NCBI GenBank assembly: GCA_964622455.1
Contig: CAZUQP010000018.1
Location: 35,160-99,159, forward strand
DNA length: 64,000 nucleotides
Direction of reading: 5' to 3'
Origin: CAZUQP01 sp964622455
Lineage (GTDB): Bacteria > Pseudomonadota > Gammaproteobacteria > DSM-16500
The notes beneath the pieces are model-generated. The model had not been told where the DNA came from. It saw nothing but the letters and a program-made list of their open reading frames with translations, and made no database searches. Every line of letters begins with the position of its first letter. Position 1 is the first letter of the stretch. Positions 25,277 through 33,739 of the stretch are shown one piece after another. Made by a program: the position numbers and the translations under genes.

Positions 25277-26644
25277 ATGACTAAAAACCAACACCTTATT
25301 ATTATCGCCACTTGCTCTGCTTTATCAGGATTATTATTCGGCTATGACGCCGGCATTATAGCAGGCGCTTTATTATTTATTAATAAAACATTCTCTATGT
25401 CAGCGAATGAACAGGGCTGGCTGGTTGCCATGGTGCCGCTGGGCGCTTTGTTATCCTCCATTGTCAGCGGTGAAATCAGCGATTTGTTTGGACGCAAAAA
25501 AACTTTATTTTTAACTGCGATCACTTTCATTGCAGGTTCTTTAATTTGTGCATTGACGTACGATGTCACTTTTTTAATTATTGGGCGTTTATTATTAGGC
25601 ATTGCGATTGGAATAGGCTCATCGACTTCTCCTGTGTACACTTCTGAATTAGCCGATGAAAAACATCGCGGCTGGCTCGTGAATCTATTTGTCGTATTTA
25701 TTCAATTGGGCGTGTTTCTTTCGTTCGTGATTTCATTTGCCTATTCTCATTCCGGCAATTGGCGCGACATGATTGGGCTTGGCGTAATCCCCGCTATTAT
25801 TTTAATGATTGCTGTTTTCTTTTTACCAGAAAGCCCGCGCTGGTTAATTGCCAAAAACCGCAGTAAAGAAGCAAAAAATATTTTATTGGATTTATATAGC
25901 ACCAAAGAAGCCAATCAAAAAATGCAAGATATAGAAGAAATTGTTGTGAAAGACAAAGTTAATATTAAATTATTGTTTGAAAAAAAACGTTATTTAAAAG
26001 TGATTTTTATCGGTGCCGCTGTCAGTTTTTTCACGCAAACTGTCGGTATCAATGCATTTAATTATTATGCTCCCACCATTTTCCAAAAAACCGGATTTGC
26101 TTCACCTGGAACTGCAACTTTCTATACGATGTTTATGGGGTTGGTGTTAGTGCTATCAACCATCTCATCGTTATTTTTTATTGACCGCATCGGACGAAAA
26201 AAACCGTTATTAATCGGTACATTCGGTATTTTACTCACGTTACTCGCTATTACACTGGGATTTGCATTAATCAAAAACCCCATGACACTCGGATGGATTT
26301 TTTTAATCAGCGCACTCGTCTTTATGGCATTTCATGGTGTAAGCATTGGCCCCGCGTGTTTTTTGATTCCATCAGAAATATTTCCTCTGCGCGTGCGCGG
26401 TTTAGGCATGGGCATTTCAGTGGCATTTAACTGGGGTGCGAATGTGATTGTTGCAGCACTTGTGCCAACCATTATCGCGCATTTTGGCGTAGCGAGTTTA
26501 TTCGGTGCTTTTTTTGTAATAACCATTATCGCTTGGTTAGTATTTTATTTTTATATTCCTGAAACCAAAGGCACTACCCTTGAACAAATCGAACGTAATG
26601 TATTGGCGAATGTTCCCTGCGTTGATTTGGGACGCGCTTCATGA
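25277..26644 (+). CDS. MFS sugar:proton symporter (GalP/XylE family), probably for L-fucose
   Basis: The transporter has about 455 residues and twelve membrane helices. Sugar-porter signatures are all present: GYDAGIIAGAL in helix 1, GRKKTLF after helix 2, GRLLLGIAIG in helix 4, PESPRWL before the central loop, QTVGINAFNYYAPTIF in helix 7, and PETKG at the C-terminus. It imports a monosaccharide with protons across the inner membrane. The family does not fix the substrate; the downstream mutarotase, dehydratase and dehydrogenases point to L-fucose or a close 6-deoxyhexose. ATG 25277 has GAAGG five bases upstream; ATG 25265 is an alternative. The last four bases overlap the mutarotase start. 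Confidence 0.9.
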   Translation: MTKNQHLIIIATCSALSGLLFGYDAGIIAGALLFINKTFSMSANEQGWLVAMVPLGALLSSIVSGEISDLFGRKKTLFLTAITFIAGSLICALTYDVTFLIIGRLLLGIAIGIGSSTSPVYTSELADEKHRGWLVNLFVVFIQLGVFLSFVISFAYSHSGNWRDMIGLGVIPAIILMIAVFFLPESPRWLIAKNRSKEAKNILLDLYSTKEANQKMQDIEEIVVKDKVNIKLLFEKKRYLKVIFIGAAVSFFTQTVGINAFNYYAPTIFQKTGFASPGTATFYTMFMGLVLVLSTISSLFFIDRIGRKKPLLIGTFGILLTLLAITLGFALIKNPMTLGWIFLISALVFMAFHGVSIGPACFLIPSEIFPLRVRGLGMGISVAFNWGANVIVAALVPTIIAHFGVASLFGAFFVITIIAWLVFYFYIPETKGTTLEQIERNVLANVPCVDLGRAS

Positions 26645-26964
26645 AAAGATATGCCATGGTCATCCATATAAAACCTGATAAAATCGCAGCATACAAAAAA
26701 TTACACGCGAGTGTTTGGCCTGATGTATTGAATATTTTATCAAAACACCATGTTCAAAATTATTCTATTTTTTTAAAAGATAATTTACTCTTTGGTTATT
26801 TAGAATATCATGGTGACGATTATGTAAAAGATATGCAAAAAATTGCTGAACAGGATGCCACAAAACGTTGGTGGAAATTGACTGATCCCTGTCAAGAACC
26901 TTTAGCAACTCATGCAAAAGGTGAGTGGTGGTCATTAATGGAAGAAGTATTTCATTTGGATTAA
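26641..26964 (+). CDS. L-fucose / L-rhamnose mutarotase
   Basis: The 107-residue protein fits the RhaM/PF05336 family: RYAMVIHIKPDKIAAYKKLHASVWPDV with the conserved active-site His and Trp, LFGYLEY in the middle, and ATKRWWKLTDPCQEPL near the C-terminus. It interconverts alpha and beta anomers of 6-deoxyhexoses, supplying the form used by the sugar dehydrogenase. It overlaps the symporter gene (ATGA) and is followed after two bases by the SDR gene, so the three are one operon. Paralogous members occur with L-fucose oxidation genes in other proteobacteria. Confidence 0.9.
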   Translation: MKRYAMVIHIKPDKIAAYKKLHASVWPDVLNILSKHHVQNYSIFLKDNLLFGYLEYHGDDYVKDMQKIAEQDATKRWWKLTDPCQEPLATHAKGEWWSLMEEVFHLD

Positions 26965-26966
26965 AA

Positions 26967-27710
26967 ATGATGCGACTAAAAAATAAAATAGCGGTGATCA
27001 CAGCAGCCGGACAAGGCATTGGAAAAGCAACTGCCATTGCATTTTTAAAAGAAGGTGCAACTGTGTTTGCAACCGATATCAATCAAGAAGCGCTTTTGAA
27101 ATTACAAAAAGAACTATCCGATATTAAGATTTATCAACTAGATGTCACAAATACTGAAGCAATAAAAACATTCAGTCAAAAAATAACGGCTCCCGATATC
27201 TTATTTAATTGTGCAGGCTTTGTAGCAAGCGGTACGATATTAGAATGTACTGAAAAAGACTGGGATTTTTCTTTTAATCTGAACGTCAAATCCATGTATA
27301 AAATGATCCAGGCATTTTTGCCGGGCATGATTTCTAAAGGGAATGCCAGCATCATTAATATGGCATCGGTTGCCTCCAGCATAAAAGGCGTGCCCAATCG
27401 TTTTGTCTATAGCACAACAAAAGCAGCTGTCATTGGTTTAACGAAATCTATCGCTGCCGATTTTGTGGGAAAAGGCATTCGCTGTAATGCGATCTGCCCT
27501 GGCACGGTGCAAACCCCCTCTTTAGATGAACGCATCAATGCAGCGGGTGGTGATGCCAACAAAGTTCGTGAAGCTTTCATTGCACGTCAACCGATTGGCC
27601 GGATTGGAAAACCTGAGGAAATTGCAGCTCTTGCCGTCTATTTAGCCTCAGACGAAGCAGGGTTTACGACGGGAACCACACACATTATTGATGGCGGGTG
27701 GTCTAATTAG
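26967..27710 (+). CDS. SDR dehydrogenase, probable 2-keto-3-deoxy-L-fuconate dehydrogenase
   Basis: The 247-residue short-chain dehydrogenase carries the NAD loop TAAGQGIGKA, the Asp of ATDIN that selects NAD, NCAG, the catalytic Ser in MASVASS, YSTTKAA with Tyr and Lys, and CPGTVQTPS. It belongs to the 3-hydroxybutyrate dehydrogenase-2/KDF dehydrogenase group. In the L-fucose route it would oxidise 2-keto-3-deoxy-L-fuconate to the 2,4-diketo acid. ATG 26967 (or the next codon, also ATG) follows the mutarotase stop by two bases. The substrate is inferred from the neighbours. Confidence 0.85.
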   Translation: MMRLKNKIAVITAAGQGIGKATAIAFLKEGATVFATDINQEALLKLQKELSDIKIYQLDVTNTEAIKTFSQKITAPDILFNCAGFVASGTILECTEKDWDFSFNLNVKSMYKMIQAFLPGMISKGNASIINMASVASSIKGVPNRFVYSTTKAAVIGLTKSIAADFVGKGIRCNAICPGTVQTPSLDERINAAGGDANKVREAFIARQPIGRIGKPEEIAALAVYLASDEAGFTTGTTHIIDGGWSN

Positions 27711-27750
27711 CAATTTTTTATCTTCCTATAGCAATTCTATACGCCATAGA

Positions 27751-27987
27751 TTATCTATATTGTAAAGCATACCGATCCAAAAGTGCCCGTATCAGTTTTT
27801 GATATGGAACATGTTCTTTATGTGCAATTTGTTTGAAAAAATCTACGCTGTCCTGGCTTAATGTGATTGTAACTTTGACAGGCTTAGATTTTACGAGAAG
27901 TTTCTCTGGGGGAGGTAAAAAATCTTTGACGATTTTTACTCTGCCAATAGGTTCATCTGATAATTTTTTACGTTTGTGCTTGATCAT
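27751..27987 (-). CDS. brnA: BrnA-type antitoxin
   Basis: The protein of about 78 residues has a flexible basic N-terminal region that should wrap the toxin and a C-terminal ribbon-helix-helix-like segment (KVTITLSQDSVDFFKQIAHKEHVPYQKLIRALLDRYA), as in BrnA/CopG-type antitoxins. ATG 27987 (MIKHKRKK) matches the family N-terminus and overlaps the end of brnT by 20 bases; AAAGGGG lies upstream. The toxin-first order and overlap are typical of brnTA. The pair points against the surrounding sugar genes. Confidence 0.88.
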   Translation of the reverse strand: MIKHKRKKLSDEPIGRVKIVKDFLPPPEKLLVKSKPVKVTITLSQDSVDFFKQIAHKEHVPYQKLIRALLDRYALQYR

Positions 27988-28249
27988 ATATCTTTTTCCC
28001 CTTTCTCCAGTAGCCAGCACCTATAATCCTGATTATGTTATTTCGCCATGTAAAACGCACTGTCATTACACGATCGAATACTTTACCGAAACAGAAATAG
28101 CGTCTTTCACCACGACTATGATCGAGGTCTTCTGCAATAATACGTTTACCATCCATAAAAGCTTGTTGCGCGTCATAAAAATCCACTCCATGTTTTTCGA
28201 CGTTTACCTGGTTTTTTTTGGAATCCCACTCAAACTTGGCTTTATTCAT
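27968..28249 (-). CDS. brnT: BrnT-type ribonuclease toxin
   Basis: The 93-residue toxin starts with the family hallmark FEWDSKKNQVNVEKHGVDFYDA, then DLDHSRGERRYFCFGKV, and RIIGAGYWRKGKKIYD. BrnT has a RelE-like fold and blocks translation by cutting RNA; BrnA binds and inhibits it. It is the first gene of a minus-strand pair embedded in the L-fucose/L-lactate cluster. A 28-bp palindrome 16 bases before its ATG is the likely BrnA operator. Confidence 0.92.
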   Translation of the reverse strand: MNKAKFEWDSKKNQVNVEKHGVDFYDAQQAFMDGKRIIAEDLDHSRGERRYFCFGKVFDRVMTVRFTWRNNIIRIIGAGYWRKGKKIYDQAQT

Positions 28250-28264
28250 ACGTTAAGTCCATAT

Positions 28265-28292
28265 ATATAGCCATATTAATATATGGCTATAT
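28265..28292 (-). promoter_or_regulatory. Palindromic operator before brnT
   Basis: ATATAGCCATAT-TAAT-ATATGGCTATAT is a perfect 12-bp inverted repeat directly upstream of brnT. The position suits autoregulation by the BrnTA complex. TTGACA on the minus strand (about 28315-28320) may be the -35, but no well-spaced -10 is clear. Confidence 0.65.
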
Positions 28293-28421
28293 TGTCATAT
28301 TGATAACTATAAATTGTCAAGCTCAAAAAACTTTAATTATCACGCCAGCACGTTGATCGCGTGGGAACTGCTTTTTGCCGAACTTTAATATAGAATAACC
28401 TATAAAATGGATGGATAGAAA

Positions 28422-29198
28422 ATGTTACCTTCAGCTGATTCAAAACCAAATATCGGACTTTTTGTCACTTGCCTAGTTGATTTATTTCGACCCTCTATCG
28501 GTTTTGCCAGTGTAAAATTATTGGAAAAAGCAAATTGCACGGTTTTCGTGCCCGAAAAACAAACTTGCTGCGGACAACCGGCTTATAATAATGGTGATTT
28601 TAGCGATACGCGCGCAATTGCAAAAAAAGTGATTGCTGTTTTTAAAAATTATGATTATATCGTCCTGCCTTCTGGATCTTGCGCCGGCATGATTAAAAAA
28701 CATTATCCTGCACTTTTTAAAGAAGATGAAATTTTATTAAAAGAAGCCAATGATCTTTCCAACCGCACTTATGAACTTATTTCCTTTTTAACTGACGTCC
28801 TTCACATTCAATCAGTCGATGCAGAGTACGAAAACACTGCCACTTATCATGATGCATGCTCTGGATTGCGCGAACTGAATATTAAAGAACAACCCAGAAA
28901 ATTATTATCTTCCGTTAAAGGTTTACGTTTACATGAATTACCCGAATCAACAGTGTGCTGTGGTTTTGGCGGTACATTTTGCGTTAAATATCCGGATATT
29001 TCCAATAAAATGGTGACTGATAAAGCAACCGCTATTCAAGCAACAGGCGCACACACATTATTAGCGGGTGATTTAGGTTGTTTACTCAATATGGCAGGCA
29101 AATTAAAACGGCTAAATTCTCCTGTCAAAACATTTCATATCGCGGAAATATTAGCCAATATGACTGAAACACCCGCCATCGGCGAGGGTCATGAATAA
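28422..29198 (+). CDS. lutA: L-lactate utilisation protein LutA (CCG-domain iron-sulfur protein)
   Basis: LutA (YkgE) is one of three subunits of the iron-sulfur L-lactate oxidising complex that converts L-lactate to pyruvate. The 258 residues contain two CCG domains: TCCGQPAYNNGDF at about 47 and DACSG...CCGFGGTFCVKYP at about 148-190. Each resembles the cysteine-rich clusters of heterodisulfide reductase and glycolate oxidase. It overlaps lutB by eight bases and starts a second block of the fucose/lactate island after the brnTA insertion. No strong ribosome site is visible. Confidence 0.94.
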   Translation: MLPSADSKPNIGLFVTCLVDLFRPSIGFASVKLLEKANCTVFVPEKQTCCGQPAYNNGDFSDTRAIAKKVIAVFKNYDYIVLPSGSCAGMIKKHYPALFKEDEILLKEANDLSNRTYELISFLTDVLHIQSVDAEYENTATYHDACSGLRELNIKEQPRKLLSSVKGLRLHELPESTVCCGFGGTFCVKYPDISNKMVTDKATAIQATGAHTLLAGDLGCLLNMAGKLKRLNSPVKTFHIAEILANMTETPAIGEGHE

Positions 29199-30612
29199 AT
29201 TAACGAGTAGTTCTTTTAAAAAAAATGCATCACTCGCATTAAAAAATGTGAAGTTACAGCGCGCACTTAAGAATTTAAAAAAAGGATTCGTAGAAAAACG
29301 TCGTTTAAGCATCGAAAAATTGCCTGAATTTGATCAAATGCGTGAAGAGGCTGTTCTTCGAAAAAATCAAACATTATTATATTTGGATTATTATTTAAAG
29401 CAATTTGAAAAAAAAGTAAAAGAACAAAACGGCCAAGTCCATTGGGCATATGATGCTAAAGAAGCATGCGAAATAGCGATTGCCATTTCACGTTCTGTGA
29501 ATGCAAAGCTCCTCACCAAAGGCAAATCGATGCTGACGGAGGAAATCGGTTTAAATGCTGCGTTAAGTACTGCTGGCTTTACCGTCGTTGAAACCGATTT
29601 AGGCGAGTACATTATTCAACTGCGTAATGAAGCACCTTCTCACATTGTGGCCCCTGCTATTCATATTTTAAAAGAAGAAGTCACACATAGTTTTTATGAA
29701 GCACATCAAAACCGTGATCCCAATCGTCCCCTGAATGAACCGAAACAATTATTGGAAGAAGCACGCGAAATATTGCGCGAAAAATTTTTGCGTGCTGATG
29801 TGGGTATCACAGGTGCCAATTTTTTAATTGCTGAAAATGGCGCAACTGTTATCGTCACAAATGAAGGAAATGGTGATTTAACACAAACGTGTGCCAAGGT
29901 TCATATTGTGATGGCAAGCATCGAAAAAATAATTCCAACGATTGATGATGCGATGAATATATTACGTTTACTTTGTCGTTCCGCGACCGGCCAAGAAATT
30001 ACGTCTTACGTCACTTTTTCGATGGGCACACGCAGAAAAAATGATTTAGATGGCCCTGAACAATTTCATGTGATTTTAGTTGATAACGGACGAAGTGCAA
30101 TGCTAGGCTCAGAATTTCGAGAAATGCTGCGCTGCATTCGTTGTGGTGCCTGTTTAAATCATTGTCCCGTATACAATGCAATCGGCGGGCAGGCATACGG
30201 CTCAACTTATCCAGGGCCTATGGGCGCTGTATTATCACCAAGCTTATTTGGTATCAAGGAAACACATGATCTGCCGAACGCTTCCACTTTTTGCGGACGT
30301 TGTGAAGAAGTGTGCCCCATGAAAATTCCGCTGCCTAATCTCATGCGTTATTATCGTGAAAAAGAATGGCTACAGAATATCCCGCCGCGCGCGGCGCGTT
30401 TTGGATTAAAAATATGGAGTTTTTTTGCAATATGGCCTTGGATATATCATCGATTAACCTCTATTATCGTAGCTCTATTAAGTTTATTGGGTAAAAAGAA
30501 AGGACGGTTTAAATGGCTGCCGCTCGCAAAAGGCTGGACAACTCACCGCGATTTGCCAGCACCTTCTGGCAAAACATTTCATGCGTTATGGCGGCAAAAA
30601 AAACATGACTAA
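29191..30612 (+). CDS. lutB: L-lactate utilisation protein LutB (ferredoxin-type subunit)
   Basis: The 473-residue LutB (YkgF) carries the LUD domain (about 60-300; GITGANFLIAENGATVIVTNEGN) and two [4Fe-4S] motifs, CIRCGACLNHCPVY and FCGRCEEVCPMKIP, near 310-385. A C-terminal hydrophobic region (WSFFAIWPWIYHRLTSIIVALLSLLG) suggests membrane association. It forms the electron-transfer core of the L-lactate complex, passing electrons from lactate towards the quinone pool. It overlaps both lutA and lutC. Confidence 0.95.
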   Translation: MNKLTSSSFKKNASLALKNVKLQRALKNLKKGFVEKRRLSIEKLPEFDQMREEAVLRKNQTLLYLDYYLKQFEKKVKEQNGQVHWAYDAKEACEIAIAISRSVNAKLLTKGKSMLTEEIGLNAALSTAGFTVVETDLGEYIIQLRNEAPSHIVAPAIHILKEEVTHSFYEAHQNRDPNRPLNEPKQLLEEAREILREKFLRADVGITGANFLIAENGATVIVTNEGNGDLTQTCAKVHIVMASIEKIIPTIDDAMNILRLLCRSATGQEITSYVTFSMGTRRKNDLDGPEQFHVILVDNGRSAMLGSEFREMLRCIRCGACLNHCPVYNAIGGQAYGSTYPGPMGAVLSPSLFGIKETHDLPNASTFCGRCEEVCPMKIPLPNLMRYYREKEWLQNIPPRAARFGLKIWSFFAIWPWIYHRLTSIIVALLSLLGKKKGRFKWLPLAKGWTTHRDLPAPSGKTFHALWRQKKHD

Positions 30613-31264
30613 TTCACGCGAACACATTCTTGCCCGCATCCGAAAATCTTTGCATCGAGGCAAATTAACTGCCGTCGATGAAAATAAATTGGAAAAAGAG
30701 ATGCAAAAACATCTGCCCAGTACCTTACCGAAGCATTCGATATCTACAAAAGAAGAACTGACTCAATTATTTATTGATAAAGCAACTCAATCATTGGCTA
30801 AAATAATCGCCATAGAATCATTTTTATCAGCGCCCAGTGTCATTGATAATATTTTAAAAAAAGAAAAACTTCCCTTGCAGATACGCATGGAAAATGATCC
30901 GCTTTTATCAACATTATCTTGGTCTCAAATAGAAATTAAAAAGGGACGTGCAATGGAGAGTGATAAAGCCAGTCTCACCCATAGTTTTTGCGGAGTTGCT
31001 GAAACTGGCACATTAGTGCTTTTATCAAGTGAACAAAGTCCAACAACATTAAATTTTTTACCCGAGATCCATATTGTATTATTATCTCTGAATAAAATTG
31101 TAGGCTATTATGAAAACGCTTGGGATTTAATTCGTGCTGAAAAAAACATGCCAAGAACAGTGAATTTTATCACGGGCCCCTCACGCACAGCAGATATAGA
31201 ACAAACCGTACAAATAGGGATACATGGCCCTAAACAACTTTACATTTTACTGTATGAAGAATAA
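30605..31264 (+). CDS. lutC: L-lactate utilisation protein LutC
   Basis: The 219-residue protein is a LUD-domain protein of the LutC/YkgG family. It opens SREHILARIRKSL and holds the conserved GVAETGTLVLLSS and ITGPSRTADIEQTVQIGIHGPKQL motifs that end all family members. It completes the LutABC complex. ATG 30605 overlaps the end of lutB by eight bases. The L-fuconate dehydratase gene follows after 18 bases on the same strand, linking lactate oxidation to L-fucose breakdown. Confidence 0.94.
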   Translation: MTNSREHILARIRKSLHRGKLTAVDENKLEKEMQKHLPSTLPKHSISTKEELTQLFIDKATQSLAKIIAIESFLSAPSVIDNILKKEKLPLQIRMENDPLLSTLSWSQIEIKKGRAMESDKASLTHSFCGVAETGTLVLLSSEQSPTTLNFLPEIHIVLLSLNKIVGYYENAWDLIRAEKNMPRTVNFITGPSRTADIEQTVQIGIHGPKQLYILLYEE

Positions 31265-31282
31265 TTTTGAGGAATTCGTACC

Positions 31283-32581
31283 GTGTCGATTAAAATAACT
31301 AAACTCGAAGTCAAAGATATTCGCTTTCCCACATCACGTGAATTAGCAGGCTCTGATGCTATGAATTTAGATCCTGATTACTCTGCCGCTTATGTCATTT
31401 TAAAAACAAATCAAAAAGGACTAGAAGGCCACGGACTTACCTTTACGATTGGCCGCGGTAATGATATTTGTGTGGCTGCTGCAAAAGCATTTGAACATTT
31501 GATTGTAGGCAGTGATCTTTTCGATATCACATCCAACATGGGTGAATGGTGGCATAAAATTGCGATGGGCGACAGTCAATTACGTTGGCTTGGGCCTGAA
31601 AAAGGTGTCATTCATTTAGCAACTGCTGCGATCGTCAATGCAGTCTGGGATTTATGGGCAAAAAGCGTCAATAAACCCGTATGGCGTTTACTTTCTGAAA
31701 TGTCACCTGAAGAAATGGTGCGCTTAATTGATTTTACTTATATCACGGATGCCGTCACTCCGAGTGACGCAACTGAAATTTTAAAAAAAAATGCGGCGAC
31801 AAAGTCAGAACGCATCCACTATTTAATTGAACACGGCTACCCCGCCTATTCTACCTCTGCAGGATGGTTGGGATATTCTGATGAAAAAATGCGGCGATTG
31901 TGTGAAGAAGCACTGAGCGATGGGTGGAAATATTTAAAATTCAAAGTAGGCGCCAACCTTCAAGATGACATTCGACGTTTGCGTATTGCACGCGAAGTGC
32001 TTGGCCGTGATTTTAAATTAATGATTGATGCGAATCAAAAGTGGGATGTGCCTGTTGCTATTCAATGGATGAAAGAATTAGCGCCTTTTAATCCATGGTG
32101 GATAGAAGAACCCACCAGTCCTGATGATGTATTAGGCCATGCCACTATCCGAAAAAATATTCATCCGATTCGTGTTGCAACGGGCGAACATTGTCAAAAC
32201 AGAATTTTATTCAAACAATTTTTTCAAGCGAATGCTATTGATGTCTGTCAAATTGATAGTTGCCGACTGGGCGGTATCAATGAAATTTTAGCAGTATTAC
32301 TAATGGCTGCTAAATTTAATATTCCTGTTTGTCCGCACGCAGGCGGCGTTGGATTATGCGAATACGTGCAGCATCTATCGATGGTCGATTTTATTTGTAT
32401 TTCTGCTTCTCTTGAAAATCGTGTATTGGAATATGTGGATCATCTTCATGAACATTTTATTTCGCCGGTTTTAATAAAAAATGGTTGTTACATGCCGCCT
32501 GAAAAAAGCGGATACAGCATATCAATAAAACCAGAATCACTCGCCCGCTATGATTTTAAAACGGGGGACGCATGGAAATAA
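31283..32581 (+). CDS. fucD: L-fuconate dehydratase
   Basis: This 432-residue enolase-superfamily enzyme dehydrates L-fuconate to 2-keto-3-deoxy-L-fuconate. Family-specific signatures are clear: YSTSAGWLGYSDEK (189-202), the general-base KFKVG with Lys219/Lys221, metal ligands Asp249, Glu275 and Glu302 (ATGEH), and His352 in CPHAGGVGLCE. The spacing agrees with the Xanthomonas FucD group. The start is GTG 31283 with GAGG ten bases upstream. Its last ten bases overlap the aldo-keto reductase gene. This assignment anchors the whole island as an L-fucose pathway. Confidence 0.93.
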   Translation: MSIKITKLEVKDIRFPTSRELAGSDAMNLDPDYSAAYVILKTNQKGLEGHGLTFTIGRGNDICVAAAKAFEHLIVGSDLFDITSNMGEWWHKIAMGDSQLRWLGPEKGVIHLATAAIVNAVWDLWAKSVNKPVWRLLSEMSPEEMVRLIDFTYITDAVTPSDATEILKKNAATKSERIHYLIEHGYPAYSTSAGWLGYSDEKMRRLCEEALSDGWKYLKFKVGANLQDDIRRLRIAREVLGRDFKLMIDANQKWDVPVAIQWMKELAPFNPWWIEEPTSPDDVLGHATIRKNIHPIRVATGEHCQNRILFKQFFQANAIDVCQIDSCRLGGINEILAVLLMAAKFNIPVCPHAGGVGLCEYVQHLSMVDFICISASLENRVLEYVDHLHEHFISPVLIKNGCYMPPEKSGYSISIKPESLARYDFKTGDAWK

Positions 32582-33579
32582 AAAAACGCCGATTGGGAAA
32601 AACACATTTAAAAATTTCTGAAATCGGATTCGGTACAGCTTCAATCGGAAATTTGTATCAAGAATGCAGCAACAAAACAGCAGAAGAAACAATTTCTACT
32701 TGTTACGAATTAGGTATTCGATATTTTGATACCGCACCTGAATATGGACATGGATTGAGTGAAAGGCGATTGGGTGATACATTGCGCGCACGTGAGCGTG
32801 ATTCTTATGTTCTTTCCACTAAAGTGGGAGATATTTTATATGCAGAGCATAATCGATTGCCGCCTCCGACTAAATTTATTAATAAACTCCCCTTTCATTT
32901 GCGTTTTGATTATAGTTATGATGCAATCATGCGTGCATTTGAAGACAGCTTGCAACGTTTAGGATTAAATCGTGTGGATATTTTATTGGTCCATGATTTA
33001 GACACAATCGTCCATCCAAAAAATATATTTGATGAACACTATAAAATTTATTTGGAAAGCGGTTACAAAGCGCTCGATAAACTACGCCATGAAAAAGTGA
33101 TTCAAGCGATCGGCTTAGGTGTTAAAAAATGGGAAGTATGTGATGATGCACTACAACACGGTGATTATGAATGTTTTATGCTGCAAGGAAATTATACGCT
33201 GCTTGAACAACCTGCATTAGATACTTTTATGGGTACTTGTCAAAAAAAACAAATATCGATTTTACTGGCGGGTCCTTACGCTTCCGGTATTTTGGCAACG
33301 GGTCCTGTCAAAGGCGCTTACTTTCATCATCGAGAAGCAGATGAAACCATTTTAAATCGTGTGCAACTCATTCAAGATATTTGCGATGCACATAAAGTCC
33401 CTATCCAAGCTGCCGCCATACAATTTCCGTTACGGCACCCTGTAATTGCATCAGTTGTTGTAGGATCTGCATCCGAAAAATCGATGCGTAAAAATATAGA
33501 ATATGCAAAAATGGACATTCCAGAAAGCTTGTGGAACGCGTTAAAAGATGCGGGTATTATTCCGCAGCATGCGCCGTAA
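32572..33579 (+). CDS. Aldo-keto reductase, probable L-fucose dehydrogenase
   Basis: The 335-residue TIM-barrel oxidoreductase has the AKR tetrad Asp53 and Tyr58 (FDTAPEYGHGLSE), Lys84 (LSTKVG) and His141 (LLVHDLD). It is of the D-threo-aldose 1-dehydrogenase type, which oxidises L-fucose to L-fucono-1,5-lactone with NAD(P). That would be the first catabolic step in this cluster, even though the gene lies last. It overlaps fucD by ten bases, so translation is coupled. The lactone may open spontaneously, since no lactonase gene is seen nearby. Confidence 0.88.
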   Translation: MEIKKRRLGKTHLKISEIGFGTASIGNLYQECSNKTAEETISTCYELGIRYFDTAPEYGHGLSERRLGDTLRARERDSYVLSTKVGDILYAEHNRLPPPTKFINKLPFHLRFDYSYDAIMRAFEDSLQRLGLNRVDILLVHDLDTIVHPKNIFDEHYKIYLESGYKALDKLRHEKVIQAIGLGVKKWEVCDDALQHGDYECFMLQGNYTLLEQPALDTFMGTCQKKQISILLAGPYASGILATGPVKGAYFHHREADETILNRVQLIQDICDAHKVPIQAAAIQFPLRHPVIASVVVGSASEKSMRKNIEYAKMDIPESLWNALKDAGIIPQHAP

Positions 33580-33627
33580 CACGAATTTCGAGTAATCTTA
33601 ATGCTAGTGAGTAAATACAAATACATA

Positions 33628-33689
33628 AATTTTGATTGATGCAGTAATGCCATGACCGAAGTCATTGCATTATTGCATCAATTAAAATT
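33628..33689 (+). repeat. Large imperfect palindrome downstream of the fucose cluster
   Basis: Arms of 29 bases (33628-33656, 33661-33689) pair around a CGAA loop with one mismatch and two G-T pairs. On plus-strand RNA the G-T pairs become G-U, so the structure is more stable for the aldo-keto reductase transcript. No T run follows. It may stop or protect the 3' end, or be a dispersed repeat. Confidence 0.7.
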
Positions 33690-33739
33690 ATGCATTTGTA
33701 ACAACCGCTAATAACCTTCGGTAATGACTATTATCATCA

